Source: an uncultured Ruminococcus sp.
Lineage (GTDB): Bacteria; Bacillota; Clostridia; Oscillospirales; Ruminococcaceae
Length of the DNA stretch: 36,130 nt
Reading direction: 5' to 3'
Assembly: GCA_902464115.1 (NCBI GenBank)
Contig: CABQIF010000003.1
Span: forward strand, 1-36,130
A program made the position numbers and the translations under genes. This document shows positions 23,822-31,680 of the stretch, one piece after another. Every line of letters begins with the position of its first letter. The stretch's first letter is position 1. The notes beneath the pieces were generated by a model. It was given only the letters and a program-made list of their open reading frames with translations. It was not told the DNA's origin and ran no database searches.

Positions 23822-23874
23822 TAAAAAAAGAGAAAACAGCAGGTCTGTTTTCCAGCAAATCGACTGTTTTCTCT
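23822..23874 (-). terminator. Terminator of the ROK regulator gene
   Basis: AGAGAAAACAG (23829-23839) and CTGTTTTCTCT (23864-23874) are perfectly complementary. On the minus strand the stem is followed by a T7 tract (23829-23823). Confidence 0.82.
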
Positions 23875-23888
23875 ATGAAATCTTATTT

Positions 23889-25100
23889 TTATTCCGATGT
23901 TTTTTGTTCTTCTGCGGTGCAAAGCTTAAAAATGCCGCCGTCCAATGCATAGAACACACCGCCGGCATACTGGCATTTTTCTGTCAAATCCCCACAAGAT
24001 AACTTTGCAGCCAGCTCCGGCTTCATATATTGCTTCGCATACCGATAAATTTCCTGCCAATGCGGCAAGGTGAAATCAGGTCGGTACAAATAAAGCTGCT
24101 CAATCGGATACATCACCAGAATGCTGCTCCAGAACTGACAAAACTGCTGCATCATCTCTTCCATCAAGTCCGACAGAATCGGGTCAAAGTCCTTACCCTC
24201 TGCACAGGCTGCGGTAAACAAATCCGGCAGCGTCATCGTTTCCAGCTTTCCGCCTGTCAGGTCATACAAAACTGGCGTTTTCTCCGCACTATAATATGGC
24301 TTTACTCGCTGCTGCAACGCAACTGGAGTCAGCAAGTCGCCCACGGTTTGATTTGGAGAAAGCGGCAATCCCTGCATAGAAATCGGCTTGCCGTTTAGAC
24401 ACTCCATGGTATGCGAGCGACAGACGATAGAAACATAATAATCTGCCCCATCTGCACAGAATAAAGCAATAATTTCCTGCTTTGGTTTCTGATACAGGCA
24501 ATACAGTGCCATAGATGGCAGTGCATTTCCCCAGAAAACCGGAACGTGCAGGGCATCTGTTAATATCTGCTGCAATTCTGTCATCTGTTGTTCCTGCCTT
24601 GTTGCATCCGGGAAAAAATGCTGCAAGACACTGGGCATAAATCCAATACCCAAGCCCAAAATCTGCGATTTCTCAATATAGTTGCTCTTCAAAATCTGGC
24701 GAACCGTTATAATCATTTGTTCCTGTACGGATGCCCACGAAGCCTGTATCACTGGAAACGGAATGCATTGCTTTTCCAGCGTGTTCATGCCCAAGGTTGT
24801 CAGTCCAACCACCAAATGATTTCCCTGAATAGAAATACCAATCAGCAGCCAGCGAGAAGGATGTACATCCATCAATAATTTTCTTCTGCCTTTTCCCTCC
24901 GAGGTTGGACATGTTCCGATGTCCTCTAAAACGCCCTTTTCCATCATCTCATGAATCAGCAGCGTCACGGATGCTCTTGTCATATGCAGTTTATTGGCAA
25001 TCTCTACACGAGAAATTGCTCCGTATTGCTGAATCAGCTGCAATACCTGCAAATACATCCACTTTCGTTCCATCTGTCGGTCAATGACTGGTTTCCACAT
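23889..25100 (-). CDS. ROK-family-like transcriptional regulator
   Basis: A 403-residue protein with an N-terminal MarR/NagC-like winged helix (about 15-70, recognition region around ISRVEIANKLHMTRASVTLLIHEM) and a long C-terminal domain with the layout of ROK regulators. Bacterial homologues such as XylR and NagC are repressors released by a sugar. The ROK domain is diverged: the usual glycine-rich ATP site and the zinc-binding cysteine cluster are not evident (ILGLGIGFMPS instead), so it probably does not phosphorylate a sugar. GGGGAG about 10 bases upstream supports the ATG. A 16-base palindrome overlapping the expected transcription start suggests autoregulation. Its ligand and targets are unknown; none of the neighbours is a sugar transporter. 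Confidence 0.8.
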   Translation of the reverse strand: MWKPVIDRQMERKWMYLQVLQLIQQYGAISRVEIANKLHMTRASVTLLIHEMMEKGVLEDIGTCPTSEGKGRRKLLMDVHPSRWLLIGISIQGNHLVVGLTTLGMNTLEKQCIPFPVIQASWASVQEQMIITVRQILKSNYIEKSQILGLGIGFMPSVLQHFFPDATRQEQQMTELQQILTDALHVPVFWGNALPSMALYCLYQKPKQEIIALFCADGADYYVSIVCRSHTMECLNGKPISMQGLPLSPNQTVGDLLTPVALQQRVKPYYSAEKTPVLYDLTGGKLETMTLPDLFTAACAEGKDFDPILSDLMEEMMQQFCQFWSSILVMYPIEQLYLYRPDFTLPHWQEIYRYAKQYMKPELAAKLSCGDLTEKCQYAGGVFYALDGGIFKLCTAEEQKTSE

Positions 25101-25157
25101 TGCGGACTCGCTCCCCTCAATTCACAATTTCCTTTCTTTCTATTGATGCAATCTTTT

Positions 25158-25173
25158 ATCGATTTAAATCGAT
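25158..25173. promoter_or_regulatory. Palindromic operator candidate ATCGATTTAAATCGAT
   Basis: A perfect 16-base palindrome just downstream of the ROK-type regulator's -10 box, covering the expected transcription start. TTTAAA-centred palindromes are common for ROK repressors such as XylR. The regulator itself is the most likely binder. Confidence 0.65.
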
Positions 25174-25179
25174 ACTATT

Positions 25180-25208
25180 ATTTTAACAATTTTAACCGGA
25201 TTTTGCAA
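25180..25208 (-). promoter_or_regulatory. Promoter of the ROK regulator gene
   Basis: On the minus strand, TTGCAA (25208-25203) and TAAAAT (25185-25180) with 17-base spacing. The operator candidate begins 6 bases after the -10. Confidence 0.65.
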
Positions 25209-25286
25209 GTTTCTATCGGGGCTTTCTGATGAAAATTTACACATTATTGAAAAATGAGGAGAAAATTCACATTTGTTCCGCTTTTT

Positions 25287-26213
25287 TTAAGTCAACATAC
25301 TAAAAATTTGAATCAATAACGGCATGGTCGCCATAGAGAGAATTGTTGTTGCTGCAAAAATCTGAGAAGCATAAATGTCATTTAAGCCATGTACTTGACA
25401 TTGCAGTGTGCACATTGCAGCAGCTGGTGCAGCTGTCAGCAGCAAAACAACCGTCCGCACTTCCATAGATACAAATGGCAGGCAGAGGCACATTGCCATG
25501 ACTGCCAGCGGAATGACCAGCAATTTCACGAAGCTGACCCAATAAATCCGAACCGTCCGCAACGCTCCCAACAAGTTTGCCTGTGCCACGCTGACACCCG
25601 ATGCAATCATCGCAAGCGGGGTATTCAAATCGGAAATATAACCCATCGTATCCATCAGCAAGCCCGGCATCGGAAGCTGTACAAAATACAGAATCAATCC
25701 AATGGCGATACCAATGACCGTTGGCGAACGCAGCACTTTCAACGCCTTTTTGAAGTCCTTGGTCTGTGTCAACTGCATGACCCCGTGTGTCCATGAGAAC
25801 AAGAAGAAAATCGTCAGGAACGCAGTGACATAGAAAACACCCTCTGCCCCGAACAGTGCACTTGCCAGCGGAATGCCCATGAAGCCGCAGTTGCTATATG
25901 TTGCAGAAAATCGCTCAATCGGTGCTAACTTTCCAGCAGATTTTCCACGGAAACACAGCATGGAAATCAAAATGGCGATGACATAAGAAGCTGCTGCCAG
26001 CACAAACGTCAACAGCAAATTCATGACCAAACGAGAATCATATTCTTCCTCCAAGTAAGCGTGCACAATGATGACCGGCGTTACAATTTCCAACACGACG
26101 TTGGAAAGCTGTTTGCCGCCCTCTCGACTGACAATACCGGTGTAGTATGCAATCATTCCGACCACATTCAGAATGAGCATAATAATTGCCTGCTGTAAAA
26201 TAATCCCTGCCAT
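25287..26213 (-). CDS. AEC family transporter
   Basis: A 308-residue membrane protein of the auxin efflux carrier (AEC, Mem_trans) family, with about ten hydrophobic segments in two halves. YSNCGFMGIPLASALFG near residue 106 is the family hallmark, and LNTPLAMIASG lies in the second half. Bacterial members move malate, other organic acids or amino acids; the substrate cannot be told here. AAAAAAGGAG lies about 9 bases before the ATG. An extended -10 promoter (TGCTATACT) near 26311-26319 precedes it. Between that promoter and the gene lies a hairpin that may end the dpaAB transcript or act as a leader element. No terminator is seen after it, so read-through toward the ROK gene is possible. Confidence 0.87.
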   Translation of the reverse strand: MAGIILQQAIIMLILNVVGMIAYYTGIVSREGGKQLSNVVLEIVTPVIIVHAYLEEEYDSRLVMNLLLTFVLAAASYVIAILISMLCFRGKSAGKLAPIERFSATYSNCGFMGIPLASALFGAEGVFYVTAFLTIFFLFSWTHGVMQLTQTKDFKKALKVLRSPTVIGIAIGLILYFVQLPMPGLLMDTMGYISDLNTPLAMIASGVSVAQANLLGALRTVRIYWVSFVKLLVIPLAVMAMCLCLPFVSMEVRTVVLLLTAAPAAAMCTLQCQVHGLNDIYASQIFAATTILSMATMPLLIQIFSMLT

Positions 26214-26254
26214 ATGTTCGTACTCCTTTTTTGACAGCCGAACAGCTGCCGTTC

Positions 26255-26298
26255 TCCAAAATAAGAACCGCCCGTTTGATGGTGGAGAAACAGGCGGT
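26255..26298 (-). terminator. Hairpin after dpaB and in the AEC leader
   Basis: ACCGCC (26267-26272) and GTTT (26274-26277) pair with AAAC (26288-26291) and GGCGGT (26293-26298). On the minus strand TTCTTATTTT follows. It could terminate dpaAB or attenuate the AEC gene, since the AEC promoter lies upstream of it. Confidence 0.5.
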
Positions 26299-26310
26299 CA
26301 CTTCCTTGAT

Positions 26311-26319
26311 AGTATAGCA
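26311..26319 (-). promoter_or_regulatory. Extended -10 promoter candidate for the AEC gene
   Basis: TGCTATACT on the minus strand (26319-26311) fits an extended -10. There is no good -35 box. It lies just beyond the end of dpaB. Confidence 0.45.
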
Positions 26320-26335
26320 TGGTGCTTTTTCAATT

Positions 26336-26926
26336 TTATAGATTTTGTATAAACATTGGTTGAATTTGCAGTCCGCCCAAAGCCGCCGCAACGGTGTCGG
26401 AAATCTGGGTAAAATCAGCCACCAAGGACGATGGTTTCTTGATGGGAGCATCCTGCCGCAGCGGTACGAAATAATAATTTTTCGTATTCAACAGCAAGCC
26501 CAAATTTTTCGCCGATGCCCGCAAAGCGTCATTGGTTGCCAGAGCCAGAATGATCGGTTTTTCGTTCCGCAGCATGGATTTCACTGCCATAGTCACGGTG
26601 GTATCTGTGATACCCATCGCCAGTTTTGCCATGGTATTGGCGGTGCAAGGTGCGACAAGCAACGCATCCAAGCGATCTTTTGGCCCTAACGGTTCAACAT
26701 CTGAAATCGTCAACAGGGCAGATTTTCCACAAATCTGCTCCAATTTTTTTCGTTGTTCCACAGCTTTCCCAAAACGGGTATCAATGGTGGCAGCATGTTC
26801 TGAGAAAATCGGTGTTAAGCTGTAACCTGCCGCCACCAGTCGTTCTGCCTCTGCAAACGCAGCAGAAAAGGTACAAAACGACCCTGTTACCGCAAATCCA
26901 ATGCGTTTACCAATTGTTTCCTTCAT
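26336..26926 (-). CDS. dpaB: Dipicolinate synthase subunit B
   Basis: A 196-residue flavoprotein subunit of dipicolinate synthase (SpoVFB), which with DpaA oxidises dihydroxytetrahydrodipicolinate to dipicolinic acid in the mother cell during sporulation. The flavoprotein fold is recognisable: GKRIGFAVTGSFCTF at the start, then LLVAPCTANTMAKLAMGITDT and the IILALATNDALR stretch. The chosen ATG follows GAGGGGA and overlaps the end of dpaA by 20 bases, giving a protein of the usual size. The longer open frame upstream is inside dpaA. The pair forms one operon. Confidence 0.93.
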   Translation of the reverse strand: MKETIGKRIGFAVTGSFCTFSAAFAEAERLVAAGYSLTPIFSEHAATIDTRFGKAVEQRKKLEQICGKSALLTISDVEPLGPKDRLDALLVAPCTANTMAKLAMGITDTTVTMAVKSMLRNEKPIILALATNDALRASAKNLGLLLNTKNYYFVPLRQDAPIKKPSSLVADFTQISDTVAAALGGLQIQPMFIQNL

Positions 26927-27761
26927 CTGCGAGTCCCCTCTCCTGTAAAATATGGAAGATGGTTTTCGCAATGATTGCTCCAGCGGTTTTCGGTGCAGTA
27001 ATTCCCGGCAGCCCCAACGCCCAGACGACATGACGATGCAGGCGTTTTGCAGCATCAAAATCCGTTCCACCCGGCTTTGATGCCAAGTCAATCACCAATG
27101 CATCTGGTTTCATATTGGACAAGGCTGTTTTATCCAGCATCAGGACTGGAACGGTGTTGCAGAACCAGTCAAATTCCCCTGCACGGGCAGCAATTTCAGA
27201 CGGATGCATCCATTTCAGACCATTTGCAGCACAGCGTTCCGCATCTTTGCAGCTGCGAGCCGCAACGGTGACATCTGCTTTCAAGCCCTGCAAACGTTCC
27301 GCCATGAGTGTTCCGATTCTGCCGTAACCGATGACGAGAACCGAGCTGCCGCAGAGCATCGTTTCCCGTTCTGAGATGGCGATTTGAATTGCTCCCTCTA
27401 CAGTTGGAACGGCATTTGCAAGACAGAGTTCCTCCCGCTGAAAATAATCGCAAAAACACAGTTCTTGTTCTTGACACATCCGGCAAACAGCTTCGGGGAG
27501 TACGCCGCCGCACACCAGACCGCCTTTTTTCACATGGGACAGCAGTTCGGGCAGCGACAAGTTCCCGTTTTGGGACGGCACAAATTCCGCTGTTGTGTGA
27601 ATGGGCAGGATGAGAATATCAAATTCCGGTAATTCTTCGGAATCTGACGGAGAAAATCCGATTGTCGTCACGGAAAGCTGCGGCGACTCGGCAAGTTTTT
27701 GGGCGGCATATTGTTGGCGGCGGTCACCGCCAGCCACCAAAATTTGCAGCAATTGTTGCAT
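26907..27761 (-). CDS. dpaA: Dipicolinate synthase subunit A
   Basis: A 284-residue catalytic subunit of dipicolinate synthase (SpoVFA). It starts with a small N-terminal domain (LVAGGDRRQQYAAQKLAE), followed by GAIQIAISE, a Rossmann NAD(P)-binding motif VIGYGRIGTLMAERLQ (about 142-157) and the end region VWALGLPGITAPKTAG. AAAGGAGGG lies eight bases before the ATG. Upstream on the minus strand, CACC-16-CATAAAATGA fits the sporulation sigma-K pattern, in keeping with mother-cell expression in Bacillus. dapA/dapB-type genes, sometimes linked to dpa, are not adjacent. Its presence implies that the organism makes dipicolinate and can probably form endospores. Confidence 0.94.
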   Translation of the reverse strand: MQQLLQILVAGGDRRQQYAAQKLAESPQLSVTTIGFSPSDSEELPEFDILILPIHTTAEFVPSQNGNLSLPELLSHVKKGGLVCGGVLPEAVCRMCQEQELCFCDYFQREELCLANAVPTVEGAIQIAISERETMLCGSSVLVIGYGRIGTLMAERLQGLKADVTVAARSCKDAERCAANGLKWMHPSEIAARAGEFDWFCNTVPVLMLDKTALSNMKPDALVIDLASKPGGTDFDAAKRLHRHVVWALGLPGITAPKTAGAIIAKTIFHILQERGLADEGNNW

Positions 27762-27793
27762 CTTGCATTCCCTCCTTTTGTTCCGGATTTTCG

Positions 27794-27812
27794 CCCATTC
27801 TCAAAGAATGGG
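27794..27812 (-). other. Hairpin in the dpaA leader
   Basis: CCCATTCT (27794-27801) and AGAATGGG (27805-27812) form a perfect 8-base stem with a 3-base loop at the 5' end of the expected dpaAB mRNA. No T-tract follows; it may stabilise the message. Confidence 0.4.
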
Positions 27813-27817
27813 TTACT

Positions 27818-27847
27818 TCATTTTATGCAGGCAGGAGAAAAGGGGTG
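27818..27847 (-). promoter_or_regulatory. Sigma-K-like sporulation promoter of dpaAB
   Basis: On the minus strand, CACC (27847-27844) is followed after 16 bases by CATAAAATGA (27827-27818). The Bacillus sigma-K consensus is mACm-16-CATAnnnTA, so only the last base of the -10 differs. No vegetative promoter is seen between here and the terminator at 27851-27882. Confidence 0.55.
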
Positions 27848-27850
27848 AAC

Positions 27851-27882
27851 AAAAAGGGCACACTTCTTGCGAAGTATGCCCT
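27851..27882 (-). terminator. Terminator of the cttA-scaE-like unit
   Basis: AGGGCACACTTC (27855-27866) and GAAGTATGCCCT (27871-27882) form a stem with one mismatch around TTGC. On the minus strand it ends in T5. It separates the surface-protein operon from dpaAB. Confidence 0.8.
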
Positions 27883-28005
27883 CTTGTTTCCGCAATCCAA
27901 ATTCTTTACTTGTAAAGATTTTGTCCAATCCCACTTGTAATTGAATGGATGACTTCCTTAAATTTTATCTGTTTTCTTCGGAAGATGATTTGGAATCAGA
28001 GATTC

Positions 28006-28995
28006 TTACTTTCTCTTCTTGGAAACCAGAGCAACACCGCCGATTACTGCGATTGCTGCAACAGCACCTGCAACCGGAATCATGCTGCCGGTCTTCGGAG
28101 AGCTGGTAGAACCAGGGTTCTTCTTAGTGGTCTGCTGAGCTGCCTTCGTTGTGGTGGTCTTGGTTACGCCAGTACCGCCAGTAGCCTTGGTATCGCTGGT
28201 GTTACCAGTATTCTTGGTATCACTTGTACCGCTAACTTCAGTTGTTGCAGTAGTAGTGGTAGTTGTGGTAGCTGCTACTGTAGTAGTGGTTGTAGTTGTG
28301 GTCGGCTTAGCAGTAGAAGTTGTAGTGGTGGTAGTAGTGGTCGGCTTAGCAGTTGTGGTTGTAGTGGTGGTAGTTGTAGTAGTGGTTGTGGTGGTAGTAG
28401 TGGTGGTTGTGGTAGCTTCGCCTTCGATCTGAATCCAACCCTGTGCCGGAGTACCACTTACAGATTCACTACCGTGAGTGATTGTGGACTTGTAAGAGCC
28501 ATCGAAAGAAGTTTCACGACCATTGATGTAGTAGATATCACCAGGCTGAGCGTTTTCTGTTACCTTGAAAGTAATTGTCAGGAACGGATTTTCGCTGGTT
28601 ACATAAGTCGGGCCATCAGCAGTCGGAGTAGTTGCATAACCGCACCATCCGCCGATACCAGCCGGATTCATCTGCCAACCAGAACCGTTTACCTGAATGC
28701 CTTCAGCCATAGCATCAAAGATACCCTGACCAGATGCACTCTTTACATAAGTCAGTTCGTCAGTGCTCCATTCCAGACCAAAGCCCAGAGAGTCCCAACC
28801 GTCACCGCCGTAAACACTGATCGGAACGGTTACCTGATAATTGTTTGCCTTCAGTTCATCCAGTGTAACAGTAACCTGACCAACAGACGGCAGATTTACT
28901 GCAGCTGCCGGAATAGCAGTGAAAACAGCGGCCGAAGTAGCAACTACTGCTGCTGCGGAAACAGCTGCCAGTGCCTTCTTAAATGTACTTTTCAT
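28006..28995 (-). CDS. Cell-surface cohesin protein with sortase-type tail (ScaE-like)
   Basis: A 329-residue exported protein with the architecture of ScaE, the R. flavefaciens protein that anchors the cellulosome to the wall. A signal peptide (about 1-32) is followed by a single cohesin-like domain (about 34-194, including VTVTLDELKANNYQVTVPIS, DSLGFGLEWS, NPFLTITFKV and PGDIYYINGRE), a Thr-rich linker (195-290) with several T-runs, and a sorting signal: SPKTG (299-303), a hydrophobic segment and KKRK. The sortase motif has Ser in place of Leu of LPXTG. GAAAGGA lies upstream of the ATG. It follows the CttA-like gene by 86 bases with no terminator between, so it is the second gene of that operon. 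Identity as a cohesin is from pattern, not from a profile search. Confidence 0.82.
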   Translation of the reverse strand: MKSTFKKALAAVSAAAVVATSAAVFTAIPAAAVNLPSVGQVTVTLDELKANNYQVTVPISVYGGDGWDSLGFGLEWSTDELTYVKSASGQGIFDAMAEGIQVNGSGWQMNPAGIGGWCGYATTPTADGPTYVTSENPFLTITFKVTENAQPGDIYYINGRETSFDGSYKSTITHGSESVSGTPAQGWIQIEGEATTTTTTTTTTTTTTTTTTTTTAKPTTTTTTTTSTAKPTTTTTTTTVAATTTTTTTATTEVSGTSDTKNTGNTSDTKATGGTGVTKTTTTKAAQQTTKKNPGSTSSPKTGSMIPVAGAVAAIAVIGGVALVSKKRK

Positions 28996-29081
28996 TTTTC
29001 TATTTTCCTTTCAAATATAAATTATGCGGTGTCCGGTGTCCCTGACACCGCACTTTTACCTTATCTTATAAACTTAACAAC

Positions 29082-31448
29082 TTAGCCTTCGAACCAGATA
29101 GAACCTTCCAAAGACTTCAGGGACGGAATTACATCCGGCCATGTCGGTGCCTGACCTGCTGCACTCTTTGCATAGTAAGTCAATACATTTACAGCATCCT
29201 GTGTTGCCATCAACTGGCTACCGCTGTTTACACCAGCCTTGGATTCTGTATCAACATCTGCCAGGAAGAATGCGAGCTTACTCAGATTTTCATCTTCATT
29301 GAATGCAACATTTTCATGACCAGCTGCTACCTTTGCGTAGTAAGTCAAGATAGAAACTGCATCCTTTGTATCTACAATACCATCCAGATTTGCATCGCCC
29401 TTAACGCCAATGTATACAGTCGGATTTACCGGAGCTGCAACTGCTTCAGCGTCTGCCTTTGTCGGATCGGTGAAGTAAGCGTTTACTTCTGTTACGCAGT
29501 AAGCCTTGCCTTCTGCATCGAAGATTTCCTTCGGTGTGGTCTTGTCGAGGGTAACTGCACCCAATTCCAGAGCATTGAAGTGTGTACCATCTTCGTCCAC
29601 GATATCGAACTTGCTAAACAAATCAGACGGCTTCAGTTCCCGTTCATCTACGGAGAAGTAGAAGTTTGTCGGATTTACTTCAACTTCCAGTGTGGTTGTG
29701 CCAACTGGAGTGATTGTGCCGGTACTTGTTGTTGTAGTTGTGGTTTCGCTACCATTGCCACTTGTTGTGGTGGTTGTGGTGGTAGTTTCGCCGCTGACGT
29801 CGGTCGTTGTAGCACCGCTCACATCAGTGGTTGTAGCACCGCTCACGTCAGTGGTTGTAGCACCGCTCACATCGGTCGTTGTAGCACCGCTCACGTCAGT
29901 GGTTGTAACACCGCTCACGTCAGTGGTTGTAGCACCGCTCACGTCGGTGGTTGTAGCACCGCTCACGTCGGTGGTTGTAGCACCGCTCACGTCAGTGGTT
30001 GTAGCACCGCTCACGTCAGTGGTTGTAGCACCGCTGACATCGGTGGTTGTAGCACCGCTCACGTCGGTGGTTGTAGCACCGCTCACATCGGTGGTTGTAA
30101 CGCCGCTAACGTCTGTAGTGGTTGTTTCGGTTACATCTGTTGTCGTGGTAGTCGTTGTGGACTTATCCTTGAACTTGATGATTCTTTCTACATTGAAGTA
30201 GCCGCTCGGAACACCTGCAAGTGTATCATTATCTGCATCGCCCTGTACGGTTACCAGCTTGTAAGAAGAATCATAAACGAGCTGGCTGTAATCAGCTTCT
30301 GTTACACCGTCTGCTTCTGCCTGATCCGGATGTGCTGCATAATACTTTTCAATACCCTCTGTGGTGCTGAAGTAATCTGCATCAACATTTTCATCTGGAA
30401 CCTTGAAGGTTACGGTATAAACATTGGTATCTGCATTTGCATCGGCAACGAAATCAGAACCGCTGTTCAACAAGCTGGTAACATCATTCATGCTAACTGC
30501 TACAGTGTAATCAACATTTACCTTCTGGAAAGCCTTGTTGATTTCTGCAACTGCCTTATCAAGGGTATTGCCATACTTTGCGAGGTCTGCAACACTGCCC
30601 GGAACGTCAAACCGTGTGGTCTTCTTTTCCTTCTGTGCCTTCAGCCAAGCCAGCATTTCATCTGCGGTAGCGAATTCTTCGTGTGCAGATGTTGTGATCG
30701 CCTTATCTGCATAGGAGAATGCCTTTTCTACTTTCTTCTGATAAGTAGCCAGCAGATTGTCGAGGTTTACGGATACACCAGCAGCAGCAGCCTTCTTTGT
30801 GATCTCAACCTTCAACTGCTGAACGGTGCTTGCAGCATAAGCTTTTGCATCGGCATAAGTTGCAACCTGATTGCCTTCGCTGTCTACAAAAACAGCACCC
30901 TTTACCCGAATGGTGTTTGCAGTACCAGCTGCCTTATTGGCTGCGGTATTTTCAATGCTATCACCATCAACAGCAGCTGTAAATGTACCCTTCTTTTCGA
31001 GCATGCTGAAATCAATGTCATCAATAATGGAAGCTGCACCCTGCTTGGTCAATTCCTTCTTGATGGCATCAATGATGTTGCTCTGTACATAGCTGGTTGC
31101 ATCGACCTGAGCGGTCATGACTGCAACGCTATTCTGAATGCTTACGCTTGGGTTTCCAACGATGCACTTCTGTACTTTTTCAATGTAAGCAGCGTTCTTA
31201 TCCGAGAAGTCAGCAGAATCAATGATATCTGCAACATTCAGTTCAAAGTTCTTACCTTCCGAATCAATCAGTGCACCTTCTACGAGCTTTGCCCAATCGG
31301 ACTCCAGCTCCTGCGGTTTAATTTCCAGTACTCTTTCCACGCTGATGGTGGTTGCGTCTGCAGCGTTTGACAATACTGCGAAGCCCTGTGTCAGAGCGAG
31401 CGGTACAGTTGCTGCAACGGCAATGACTTTATTGAATACCTTCTTCAT
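29082..31448 (-). CDS. X-module/dockerin surface protein (CttA-like)
   Basis: A 788-residue exported protein. After the signal peptide (about 1-30) comes a region of about 400 residues that I do not recognise, poor in Trp. Then come 14 tandem TTTDVSGx octapeptides inside a Thr-rich linker (about 431-590), a probable X-module (about 590-690, TTLEVEVNPTNFYFSVDE to NPTVYIG) and a dockerin (about 690-780). The first dockerin loop, DANLDGIVDTKD, is canonical. The second, from DVDTES to MATQD, carries an insert of about nine residues, as described for the R. flavefaciens CttA dockerin that binds ScaE. CttA binds cellulose; no CBM is evident here, so the N-terminal ligand is open. The start is the ATG after GAGAGG; the ATG at 31469 overlaps that site. 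Confidence 0.83.
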   Translation of the reverse strand: MKKVFNKVIAVAATVPLALTQGFAVLSNAADATTISVERVLEIKPQELESDWAKLVEGALIDSEGKNFELNVADIIDSADFSDKNAAYIEKVQKCIVGNPSVSIQNSVAVMTAQVDATSYVQSNIIDAIKKELTKQGAASIIDDIDFSMLEKKGTFTAAVDGDSIENTAANKAAGTANTIRVKGAVFVDSEGNQVATYADAKAYAASTVQQLKVEITKKAAAAGVSVNLDNLLATYQKKVEKAFSYADKAITTSAHEEFATADEMLAWLKAQKEKKTTRFDVPGSVADLAKYGNTLDKAVAEINKAFQKVNVDYTVAVSMNDVTSLLNSGSDFVADANADTNVYTVTFKVPDENVDADYFSTTEGIEKYYAAHPDQAEADGVTEADYSQLVYDSSYKLVTVQGDADNDTLAGVPSGYFNVERIIKFKDKSTTTTTTTDVTETTTTDVSGVTTTDVSGATTTDVSGATTTDVSGATTTDVSGATTTDVSGATTTDVSGATTTDVSGATTTDVSGVTTTDVSGATTTDVSGATTTDVSGATTTDVSGATTTDVSGETTTTTTTTSGNGSETTTTTTSTGTITPVGTTTLEVEVNPTNFYFSVDERELKPSDLFSKFDIVDEDGTHFNALELGAVTLDKTTPKEIFDAEGKAYCVTEVNAYFTDPTKADAEAVAAPVNPTVYIGVKGDANLDGIVDTKDAVSILTYYAKVAAGHENVAFNEDENLSKLAFFLADVDTESKAGVNSGSQLMATQDAVNVLTYYAKSAAGQAPTWPDVIPSLKSLEGSIWFEG
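29788..30123 (-). repeat. 14 tandem 24-base repeats encoding TTTDVSGx
   Basis: The units are 24 bases long, nearly identical, and differ mainly by A/G and C/G changes at a few third positions plus Ala/Val/Glu in the last residue. They lie in frame within the CttA-like gene. Such near-identity at the DNA level makes copy-number change by slippage or recombination likely. Confidence 0.95.
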
Positions 31449-31680
31449 TGCACATTTCCCTCTCTTCATTCAATTTTTTTGTGGCCGTCCAAGCTGACGC
31501 ACAGACGTGATTGCATTTGTGCAGTCTCATTTCCCCTCACTATTAAACTGCCCTGTTTCTGTTTCCATGTAACCGCGGATTTCGCAGAACTGAAATAACC
31601 GGATGTTCCATGAATGCTTGGACTCACGCGATCCTTTACGGCATGGGTGCATAAACCGCCGTAAACGATTTACATAAAGT
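31449..31680 (-). other. Long 5' leader of the cttA-scaE-like mRNA
   Basis: About 225 transcribed bases lie between the promoter and the coding start. TTTACGGC (31635-31642) and GCCGTAAA (31658-31665) form a strong 8-base hairpin near the 5' end, and further short stems are possible. It matches no riboswitch class I recognise. It holds no credible small gene on either strand. Confidence 0.5.

Noticed and set aside
29788..30123. CRISPR-like array of regular 24-base repeats
   Set aside because: There are no spacers; the units are contiguous, in frame and encode a Thr-rich linker.
29316..31370. Long plus-strand open frame opposite the CttA-like gene, and similar long frames opposite the GH9, pyrG and scaE-like genes
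   Set aside because: These are antisense shadows produced by the codon usage of the real genes. Their products are cysteine- and isoleucine-rich nonsense without ribosome sites.
31449..31680. Cyclic-di-GMP riboswitch in the cttA-like leader
   Set aside because: The conserved core and tetraloop/receptor sequences of the class I and class II types were not found.
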